A DNA stretch of 24,210 nt from SZUA-1535 sp964594175 (GTDB lineage: Archaea; Aenigmatarchaeota; Aenigmatarchaeia; Aenigmatarchaeales; SZUA-1535): assembly GCA_964594175.1 (NCBI GenBank), contig CAZQLM010000003.1, forward strand, positions 1-24,210, in the 5' to 3' direction. The position numbers and the translations under genes were made by a program. The stretch's first letter is position 1, and each line of letters opens with the position of its first letter. The notes below the pieces were generated by a model. That model made no database searches and had not been told where the DNA came from. It saw only the letters and a program-made list of their open reading frames with translations. This document shows, piece after piece, positions 1 through 6,389 of the stretch.

Positions 1-21
1 AGTTTTTAACTTACCGAATTT

Positions 22-528
22 TTAACTTTTTTCAAAAACTTCTTCAGCTTCTCTTTTCAGCTTTTCGTGAAGCTCGTCAATATCAACAGGCAAAACCTTT
101 GTTTGTGCTATTACTTCCATAAAGCCAAAATCTCTTTCAAATCTAGGAACTATATGCACGTGCAAATGCTTTATGCTTGCTCCTGCGTGTTCGCCGAGAT
201 TCATTCCGATGTTAAATCCTTTAGGATTTAGAACTCTTTTAAGCAGTTCAACACATTTAAGCACAATTTCCCAAAGTTTATTATACTCGCTTTGTGAAAG
301 CTCTTCTAAGCTTTCCACATGCCTTCTCGGCACAACTTGCAAATGCCCTGTATTATAGGGATAGATGTTCATCAGAACCATGAATTCATTATCTTTCCAC
401 ACAATTTTTTGCGGAATTTTTTTATTACCCTTTGCAATCTCGCAGAAAACGCAAAGCTCAGAGCTTTCTTTTTTTCCATGAGTAACCCATTTTTTCCGGA
501 AAGGCGAAAAAAGCCAGGATTTAAACAT
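22..528 (-). CDS. HIT-family hydrolase (Hint/FHIT-like nucleotide-binding protein)
   Basis: 168 residues. The histidine-triad signature HLHVHIVPR is at residues 121-129, with the upstream N-[IL]-G-x-N segment (106-110) and the GHLQVVPRRH strand typical of HIT proteins. A CVFC pair near the N terminus (26-29), probably with later histidines, fits the zinc-binding form of the family. HIT enzymes cleave nucleoside phosphoramidates or (di)nucleotide polyphosphates; the exact substrate cannot be read from sequence. It is probably cytosolic: no signal peptide, though the first 14 residues (MFKSWLFSPF...) are an unusual extension before the domain. The start ATG lies 26.5 nt from the centre of a TATATATA element shared with the divergent DUF3160 gene, implying a leaderless mRNA. 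Family call is secure; substrate unknown. Confidence 0.93.
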   Translation of the reverse strand: MFKSWLFSPFRKKWVTHGKKESSELCVFCEIAKGNKKIPQKIVWKDNEFMVLMNIYPYNTGHLQVVPRRHVESLEELSQSEYNKLWEIVLKCVELLKRVLNPKGFNIGMNLGEHAGASIKHLHVHIVPRFERDFGFMEVIAQTKVLPVDIDELHEKLKREAEEVFEKS

Positions 529-550
529 GAAATAAAACTTAAAAAAGATT

Positions 551-558
551 TATATATA
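551..558. promoter_or_regulatory. Shared palindromic TATA box between HIT and DUF3160 genes
   Basis: TATATATA, self-complementary, centre 554.5. The plus-strand ATG (579) is 24.5 nt away and the minus-strand ATG (528) 26.5 nt away. Both match archaeal TATA-to-TSS spacing, so both transcripts would be leaderless. No other TATA-like element in the 50-nt gap serves either gene as well. Confidence 0.7.
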
Positions 559-578
559 GGTTGTGGAGTACAAAGTTT

Positions 579-3143
579 ATGAAAAAATTGCTAGCTTTCA
601 TCGCTTTTTTCCTTGCATTAATCTTGCTTTTGAATTTTCAGAATTTTTCGTTTCACTTATCGAAAACTTCTACAGTTTATCCAATGAACAAGCTTGAAAA
701 ACCGGAGCTTACTGCAGAAATAAAATACATTTTTTACGGAGAAAACTATTCCAATCCAGAATATGAGCTTCCTCTCAAGGAAATGCCAGAAAATTACGAA
801 AGGGATATTGTTCGCAAACTGGGAATAAAATTTAGCGAGAAGCAAAAACAGCTGTTTTTAGAAAATGGCGTGCTAATAATACCTGTTAACAAATATGAAA
901 GATTCGAAGACGCGTACAGAGAGCTTTCTTTTAAGGATGTTCCGATTTTCATAACATCTGACTCGCTCTTACATTTATTCCACATCGAATTTAACGAGAT
1001 TCTGAAAAATCTGGAAATAAAAAAGCTTTCGCCAATGCTCAAATCTTTTCTTGAAGCTGTTTTAAAGGAAAGCGTAGCGCAGTACAATACCTTTGAGGAT
1101 AAAGAATTGAAAGAACTTGCGAGAAGGAACATAGCTTATCTAAGCGTTGCCATAAAGCTTTTGGAGCCTTCATTCGCTCCGCCTAATTTCGTGAAAGACG
1201 AGGTTGAGAAAGAGATAAAGAGGATAGAGGAGCATAAGGGCTTTTTCAAAAGCGAAATTTTCAGCAAGGATTGCCCGAGAGAGTGCTTAAAGCTCGCTTT
1301 CAAACCAGACGAAAGCTGCAGCCAGTTCGTTAAGGGAGGGAAGGTATTTTATAACGGAAAATGGTGGAAAAGCGAGGATTTTTACCGCGAGGTCTGCACT
1401 CGTTATTGCTATTGCGAGGATTACAGCCAATACGTTCCGAGAGGACACTACATGCAAAGCGAAGAGCTAAAGCGCTATTTCAAAGCTATGATGTGGCTGG
1501 GAAGGATGACTTTTAAGCTTCGCGGAGAAAACTGGACCAAGCAGGCTGTTTTGCTAACAGCAGCCGTTAAGCGAGCAAAAGCCAATTTTGAGGGAAAAAC
1601 TGTTCCGGCCTATGAATTATGGAGAAAAATTTATGCAATAACAGGATTTTTCGCTGGAGTGAGCGAGGATTTGGGCTTTTACGAATACGACAAAGCAATA
1701 AGTAAGGTTTTCGGATATGGGTTTAATTTGAGCGATGTGTCTGAGAGAAAAATTATCGATTCGCTCAGGCAGGAACTTAAAAAGGAGAAATCTCCAAAAA
1801 TCCTTAGCGGTTTTGAAATAGATATAGCAGGTTCTTTAGAAGAGCTCACCAAGGGGCTTCGCGTTATAGGGCAAAGATATGCTTTGGATTCTCAAATTTT
1901 GGGAGATTTGGTTTACAAGAATATCGGACCTAATCCTAAGTCGTGCTATTACGAGGAGGTTATAGATTTTTGCGTTCACTATCGTTTTTGCTCGAAACCG
2001 AAGGAGTTCTACTTTTCGTGCGAAAACATGGAGAAAAACAGAACTAAGTACTGGAACGAGGTTTGCGATGCAGCGATTCAATATTTCTGCGGCTTCGCAG
2101 GCTGCTCCGAGCGAACGCCCGTGGAAAAAATCAGAAAACTTTACTCGGTTTGCAGGTTCATGCCTTCCGGGCTTGATGTCATGGAAACTTTCGGAAATAA
2201 AAAGGCTAAGGAAATGCTCGAGAAGTATTACAACGCAAGCGGGTATTGCAATTACAAGGAAAAAGAAAGCGAGCTTAAGGAGCTTGTTAACAGCTATGAT
2301 CTTTCGGAATGGACTAAAAATCTTTATAATACATGGCTCTGGCTTTTGCAACCCGTGCTTGAGGAAAAGCCAAAAGGCTATCCAAACTGGATGCGCAGCG
2401 AGCTCTGGAAATTCAAGGATTTAATCACAGCTTTAGCAAGCTGGGCCGAGTTGAGGCATGACACAATACTTTACGTGAAGCAGAGCTATACCTGGGCTGT
2501 TGGAATGAGAGAAACAGCCCTTCCAAAACCGCTGGAAGCAAAGTATTACGGCTATGTTGAGCCAAACCCAGAGCTTTTTGCAAGAGCTAAATTTGCAGTA
2601 GACTTTCTGAAAGAGGGTCTGGAAAATATGAATGTCTCTACTTCCGAGGTTTCACAATCTTTAGAAATGAGCTCAAAACTCATGGAAAAACTGGAAGAAA
2701 TTTCGAGAAAGGAGCTCAGGGGAGAGACGCTAACCGAAGCCGACTATAACTTTATCAAAAACATTCATTCAGAGTTTGAAAGCATTTTGGAAAAACTTGC
2801 AAGCGCTTTAACTGTAAAGCAAGGCTCCTGCCCGCCTGGAGCAAGATGTTCTGTAAAAACTTCCTTGGAAGGAAAGGAAGATGCATTTAAAACAACAATT
2901 GTTGCGGATGTGCATACTGACGCTAACACAAAGCGCGTTTTGGAAGTTGGAGTTGGAAAAATAGATTGGCTTTTGGTTGCGCACAAGTCAAAGGAAGGAA
3001 GGATAGGAATCGCTGTTGGGCCTATATTTAGCTATTACGAATTTCCGTGGCCTATGAGCGATAGGCTAACAGACGAGAAATGGCGCGGCGAAGTGCTGGG
3101 AAGCGCTGAAAAGCCAGAGTGGTATGAAAGTGTTGTAAAATGA
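579..3143 (+). CDS. DUF3160 family protein, exported/membrane-anchored, cysteine-rich
   Basis: 854 residues from ATG 579. An upstream in-frame TTG at 561 is rejected because the TATA box at 551-558 places transcription start at about 579. The N terminus MKKLLAFIAFFLALILLLNF is a signal peptide or uncleaved anchor, so the body should lie outside the membrane. The DUF3160 hallmark FITSDSLLHLFHIEF lies near residues 120-135, and the C-terminal section (VADVHTDANTKRVLEVGVG, then GPIFSYYEF) matches the end of the same family. No biochemical function is established for DUF3160 to my knowledge. I count about 17 cysteines after the signal segment, in clusters such as CTRYCYC and FCGFAGC, suggesting disulfides. 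The stop overlaps the start of the downstream phosphoesterase (ATGA), so the two are probably translationally coupled. Confidence 0.85.
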   Translation: MKKLLAFIAFFLALILLLNFQNFSFHLSKTSTVYPMNKLEKPELTAEIKYIFYGENYSNPEYELPLKEMPENYERDIVRKLGIKFSEKQKQLFLENGVLIIPVNKYERFEDAYRELSFKDVPIFITSDSLLHLFHIEFNEILKNLEIKKLSPMLKSFLEAVLKESVAQYNTFEDKELKELARRNIAYLSVAIKLLEPSFAPPNFVKDEVEKEIKRIEEHKGFFKSEIFSKDCPRECLKLAFKPDESCSQFVKGGKVFYNGKWWKSEDFYREVCTRYCYCEDYSQYVPRGHYMQSEELKRYFKAMMWLGRMTFKLRGENWTKQAVLLTAAVKRAKANFEGKTVPAYELWRKIYAITGFFAGVSEDLGFYEYDKAISKVFGYGFNLSDVSERKIIDSLRQELKKEKSPKILSGFEIDIAGSLEELTKGLRVIGQRYALDSQILGDLVYKNIGPNPKSCYYEEVIDFCVHYRFCSKPKEFYFSCENMEKNRTKYWNEVCDAAIQYFCGFAGCSERTPVEKIRKLYSVCRFMPSGLDVMETFGNKKAKEMLEKYYNASGYCNYKEKESELKELVNSYDLSEWTKNLYNTWLWLLQPVLEEKPKGYPNWMRSELWKFKDLITALASWAELRHDTILYVKQSYTWAVGMRETALPKPLEAKYYGYVEPNPELFARAKFAVDFLKEGLENMNVSTSEVSQSLEMSSKLMEKLEEISRKELRGETLTEADYNFIKNIHSEFESILEKLASALTVKQGSCPPGARCSVKTSLEGKEDAFKTTIVADVHTDANTKRVLEVGVGKIDWLLVAHKSKEGRIGIAVGPIFSYYEFPWPMSDRLTDEKWRGEVLGSAEKPEWYESVVK

Positions 3144-3772
3144 AAATACTTTGCATAGCAGACATTCACGGCAATGCGAAAAAAGCTTTTGAGATTAAAG
3201 AAAGCATTGATTTAATACTCGTAGCAGGGGATATAACAAATTTCGGCGGGAGAAAGAAAGCAGAAGAAGTTATCGAAACGCTTAAAAGAATCTCTTCTAA
3301 CATTTTTGCAGTTCCTGGAAATTGCGATTATAAAGAAGTTCTCGATTTTCTCGAGGAAAGCAAAATTTCGCTTCATGGAAAGGGTGTAAAGATTAATGAG
3401 ATAGGAATTTTTGGGGTTGGAGGCTCTAACAAAACACCTTTTGCTACACCTTTTGAACTGAGCGAAAATGAGATAGCAAAACTTTTGGAAAGTGGTTATG
3501 GCTCGATAAAAGAATGCAAAATAAAAATCCTTCTCTCGCATGCTCCGGCTTTTGGAATTCTCGATAAAACAAGCTCTGGTGTGCATGCAGGTAGCAAAGC
3601 TGTAAAAAGGTTTTTAGATAAAAACAAAGTTGATTACGTTGTTTGCGGTCATATCCACGAGGCAGCAGGAATAGCTAAAGTGAAAGAGACAATTTTTATA
3701 AATCCTGGAAAATTTTCTCATGGATATGTTATCCTTCATCCAGAAACAGGAAAGATAGAAAAATTTTCTTGA
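3140..3772 (+). CDS. Calcineurin-like metallophosphoesterase (Icc-related)
   Basis: 210 residues. All metallophosphoesterase blocks appear in order: D8-I-H10, G30-D31, GNCD near residue 57, LLSHAP, and GHIHE near the C terminus. These coordinate a binuclear metal site in this superfamily. The short size resembles archaeal Icc-related predicted phosphoesterases (COG2129-like). The substrate, a phosphomonoester or phosphodiester, cannot be inferred. No signal peptide is visible, so it is probably cytosolic even though it is coupled to an exported protein: its ATG overlaps the TGA of the DUF3160 gene by 4 nt. Its 3' end overlaps the convergent Nudix gene by 44 nt. Confidence 0.9.
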   Translation: MKILCIADIHGNAKKAFEIKESIDLILVAGDITNFGGRKKAEEVIETLKRISSNIFAVPGNCDYKEVLDFLEESKISLHGKGVKINEIGIFGVGGSNKTPFATPFELSENEIAKLLESGYGSIKECKIKILLSHAPAFGILDKTSSGVHAGSKAVKRFLDKNKVDYVVCGHIHEAAGIAKVKETIFINPGKFSHGYVILHPETGKIEKFS

Positions 3773-4154
3773 TTTCGTTTAAGCAACTCTTAACTGAAAG
3801 AGCTAAATTTTTAAATTTTTCTAATTCATTACCTTTAATCCATTTATAATCGAGATGTTCTGCGCTTAATTTTATTTCTGGCTTTTCTGATAATCTTGAA
3901 TAATAAAGTATAACTATTTGCTGCTCTTTTCCAGAAGGATAAACACAAGAAGAAACGCACAAAAGCTTTAAATTTTGCGGAGAGATCTTTATTCCAGTCT
4001 CTTCTTCTATTTCACGCAAAATGGCTTGCTTTGGGTGTTCACCGAACTCTATTCCACCGCCAGGAAATTCAAAAACATTTGGCTCTTTTCTTTCCAGAAG
4101 CAAAATCTTGTTTTCATAAATGAGCATGCAATACACTGCTACTTTCTGAATCAT
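3729..4154 (-). CDS. Nudix hydrolase
   Basis: 141 residues from ATG 4154. A complete Nudix box runs from G33 to I55, with E39, R47, E48, E51, E52 and G54 matching GX5EX7REUXEEXGU. Nudix enzymes hydrolyse nucleoside diphosphates linked to another moiety; the C-terminal half gives no clear substrate cue. An in-frame TTG nine bases upstream would add three residues. I prefer the ATG because an AT-rich TATA-like block (RC TTTTTTAATATA) is centred near 4180, about 26 nt upstream, giving a leaderless start. The last 44 nt overlap the 3' end of the metallophosphoesterase in the opposite orientation. Confidence 0.92.
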   Translation of the reverse strand: MIQKVAVYCMLIYENKILLLERKEPNVFEFPGGGIEFGEHPKQAILREIEEETGIKISPQNLKLLCVSSCVYPSGKEQQIVILYYSRLSEKPEIKLSAEHLDYKWIKGNELEKFKNLALSVKSCLNEIKKIFLSFLFLDEG

Positions 4155-4184
4155 AAAAAGCAAAAGAGAAATATATTAAAAAAT

Positions 4185-5291
4185 TTATCGAATTTTATAA
4201 GGCAGGTATGTAGGTTCTTTTAATCCACCATCACTTAGCATCCTTTCGCAGAACTCTATATGATCCAAGCTTATTTTTCCAACATAAAGAGTTTTGAGGG
4301 CATGAGTATTACTTTTAATATAATCTTTCACTTTTATTTTTCCGCTGAAATAGCATGCATCTTTTGTAAATCCTCCTCCTCTGAAAACTCTCATACAAAC
4401 TTTGAAGGCTTTACTTTTATTTAGCCCTAATCCAGTTAATGTTTCATAAATCTCGAAAAATGAATAATTATTGCAAAGCATATCAACCGCTAAAACGTAG
4501 GCTGCTCTCATTCTCTCGTTTTCAATAGAGTTTGCATTATACATTTCTTCCATGTAACACGCTAAACCTTCTTCAGTTTGAAGATAGTAAGGAAAGCCCA
4601 GCCCAAATAGATTCGATAGTTTTTGAAGTTCTCCGTTCATTTTTCTGAAGACGTGCGTAAATATCTCATGAGCAATTAATTTTTTAATTTCCCTTTTACT
4701 GAATCTCCTTCCGATTCTTGGAGATGGTATTTGAATCGTTTTTTTAGCAGGGTCTACATTTATTACACTTGCTTCTCTTTCATCTATTTTCCAGCCTTTC
4801 AAATCTAGATTATACTTTTTCAACGTATTTTCTATTTCTTTTTTAAGGTATTCAGAAGAAAGATTTTTTTCTTCTTCTTTAACTCCATCTGTAGAGATTA
4901 TAAATTTTTCAGCCTTTTTTACGTCTTTTTCTTCTGGCCTACCGTAAACTTTCAAGGAAAGAGTAAAAAATTCTTCAGGGTTATTATCCCTGTAATACAG
5001 CATAGAATGCAATGCAATGAGCTCATCAATTTTCTTAATCTGAAGCTCTAAAAGCTCGTCCATGTTTGATAAAGATCTATACTTATCTTTAATTCTCTTA
5101 AGTTCTGCAACATTCATGGCTGGATCAAAATCTAAAGGCGGATATTCAAATTTCGGTGTGTAATTATATTTATCTTCCTTCAATCTTTCTCTTTCCTTCT
5201 CTTCATTCAGAACACCAAGATATGTTGTTATTTCTACTGAATATTTTCCGATTATATTGTCGAGTGCTTTATGCAATTCCGTTATCTCCAT
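4185..5291 (-). CDS. DUF1704-like (MATCAP-type) metallopeptidase-like protein
   Basis: 368 residues. The core is HEIFTH (H208, E209, H213), an HExxxH zinc motif, followed by RKMNG and then a TEEGLACYMEE stretch (239-249). In DUF1704 proteins the second part reads QEGLA and supplies the third ligand. The Q is E240 here, while E241-G-L-A is intact. The eukaryotic relatives (KIAA0895/MATCAP) are tyrosine carboxypeptidases acting on tubulin; prokaryotic members have no settled role. The N-terminal 180 residues are helical and charged with no recognised domain. No signal peptide or membrane segment is visible. A TATA box centred 26 nt upstream supports the ATG at 5291 and a transcript separate from the upstream radical SAM gene. 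Confidence 0.75.
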   Translation of the reverse strand: MEITELHKALDNIIGKYSVEITTYLGVLNEEKERERLKEDKYNYTPKFEYPPLDFDPAMNVAELKRIKDKYRSLSNMDELLELQIKKIDELIALHSMLYYRDNNPEEFFTLSLKVYGRPEEKDVKKAEKFIISTDGVKEEEKNLSSEYLKKEIENTLKKYNLDLKGWKIDEREASVINVDPAKKTIQIPSPRIGRRFSKREIKKLIAHEIFTHVFRKMNGELQKLSNLFGLGFPYYLQTEEGLACYMEEMYNANSIENERMRAAYVLAVDMLCNNYSFFEIYETLTGLGLNKSKAFKVCMRVFRGGGFTKDACYFSGKIKVKDYIKSNTHALKTLYVGKISLDHIEFCERMLSDGGLKEPTYLPYKIR

Positions 5292-5310
5292 AAAAGTACT
5301 TATCTATCCG

Positions 5311-5320
5311 ATATTTATAA
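5311..5320 (-). promoter_or_regulatory. TATA box of the DUF1704 gene
   Basis: On the minus strand this reads TTATAAATAT, centre about 5316, 25 nt from the start ATG at 5291. It sits in the 50-nt gap after the radical SAM gene, so the peptidase-like gene has its own leaderless promoter. Confidence 0.55.
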
Positions 5321-5341
5321 AACTTTACCACTATAAAGAAG

Positions 5342-6196
5342 TTACATTTTTATCAAATGGCTTCCGTCGCAGCTCTTCGCTTTAAACTCAAATCCCTCTC
5401 TGCAAAAAGCGCAGCTTATTCCAAGCTCTTCGCATTTCTCTTCGATTTTTGTTAGCATAATTCTTCTCATTTCTCTCGGTAAATAAATAGAATTTCTTAT
5501 TTTTTCGCCCTTTTCTAAATAAAATTCTTGAATAAAATCTCTAACTTCTGGAGTTTTTAGCAAAATTCTTGATATAGAGTCTTTTCTTAGCTTAAGGGTA
5601 GAGGTTACAACGTGATCGACAAAAGAGCAGCGCTCCAGAATTTCAAACCATTCTTTTTCACTAATCCAAGGAATTAAGGGATCAAGCCTAAGAATAACTG
5701 GAATACCGTTTTCCTTAAGAGTTCTTAAGACCTCAATTCTTTTTTCGGGTAGTGGAGCATTTGCCTCGTAGATTTTCGTAGAAAACCCAGTAATACTTAT
5801 TGCCACGCCGCAGCGCAGATTTGAAAATATATCTATATCCCTTAAAACTATATCACTTTTCGTTATTATTAAAACCCTTACTTCATATTCTCTGAAAAGC
5901 TCTAAACATTTTCTCGTAAGTAAAAGCTTTCTCTCTAAAGGTGGATAGGGATCAGAAGAATTTGACATAGATATAAGCGGAGATTTTTCCTCTGCACAGA
6001 GCTTTTCTAAGTCTTTCTCCAAGGCTTGCAAAAGATTATGTTTCGGTCTTACATTCCAAAAATTCGGAATGTAAGTAGCATAGCAGTAAGAGCAAGCATG
6101 AGCACAGCCAGTATAAGGATTAAAAGAATATTTTTTCGGGCATGTACAAAGCTCGTGTTTCCAAGGGTCGAATTCAGAAAGGACTTTAAAGACCAT
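5342..6196 (-). CDS. Radical SAM protein, SplB-like (COG1533 type)
   Basis: 284 residues. The [4Fe-4S] motif is C31-x3-C35-x2-C38 (CAHACSYC) preceded by YSFNPYTG, the layout of spore-photoproduct-lyase-like radical SAM proteins. Further support comes from SMSNSSDPYPPLE, the ITKSD segment and the LRLDPLIPW strand. COG1533 proteins are widespread and mostly of unknown substrate; true spore photoproduct lyase is not implied. The C terminus carries CAFC and a later Cys, possibly a second metal site. The start ATG is 24.5 nt from a TTTAAA box (6218-6223), consistent with a leaderless mRNA. Confidence 0.88.
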   Translation of the reverse strand: MVFKVLSEFDPWKHELCTCPKKYSFNPYTGCAHACSYCYATYIPNFWNVRPKHNLLQALEKDLEKLCAEEKSPLISMSNSSDPYPPLERKLLLTRKCLELFREYEVRVLIITKSDIVLRDIDIFSNLRCGVAISITGFSTKIYEANAPLPEKRIEVLRTLKENGIPVILRLDPLIPWISEKEWFEILERCSFVDHVVTSTLKLRKDSISRILLKTPEVRDFIQEFYLEKGEKIRNSIYLPREMRRIMLTKIEEKCEELGISCAFCREGFEFKAKSCDGSHLIKM

Positions 6197-6200
6197 AATT

Positions 6201-6206
6201 TTTAAA
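6201..6206 (+). promoter_or_regulatory. TATA-like box of the small ORF at 6231
   Basis: TTTAAA, centre 6203.5, 27.5 nt before the ATG at 6231. It lies inside the 34-nt gap between two divergent start codons and next to an opposing box at 6218-6223. Confidence 0.45.
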
Positions 6207-6217
6207 TTTTTAGGAAT

Positions 6218-6223
6218 TTTAAA
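6218..6223 (-). promoter_or_regulatory. TATA-like box of the radical SAM gene
   Basis: TTTAAA, centre 6220.5, 24.5 nt from the minus-strand ATG at 6196. It is 17 nt from the opposing box at 6201-6206, so the two initiation complexes should compete for the same DNA. Confidence 0.5.
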
Positions 6224-6230
6224 TCATTTC

Positions 6231-6389
6231 ATGAATATAGAAATTACGCTAAACTGCCCTCGCGGAAAAAATTGTAAACTTTTGATGAAAGAAAATACTT
6301 ACCGCCATGTGAGTTATGTACAGAAGTCAGGGTTTCCAGTATTTCCTTGTACGGATAAATTCCCTTTCAGCTTTGTAAATGTCTTTTAA
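6231..6389 (+). CDS. Small hypothetical protein (52 aa) with CPRGKNC motif
   Basis: ATG at 6231, stop TAA at 6387-6389. The product has two cysteines at C9 and C15 (CPRGKNC) and a third at residue 40 (FPC), so it might bind a metal, but I do not recognise a family. Support for its being real: a TTTAAA box 27.5 nt upstream, the spacing seen for most first genes here, and a reasonable composition over its first 32 codons. Against: the last 63 nt run antisense to the 3' end of the helicase gene, it is short, and its C-terminal end is rich in F, V and P, as shadow frames can be. Confidence 0.42.
   Translation: MNIEITLNCPRGKNCKLLMKENTYRHVSYVQKSGFPVFPCTDKFPFSFVNVF

Noticed and set aside
561..578. 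TTG start six codons upstream of the DUF3160 ATG
   Set aside because: It lies immediately after the TATA box; transcription should begin near 579, where an ATG is followed by a clean signal sequence.
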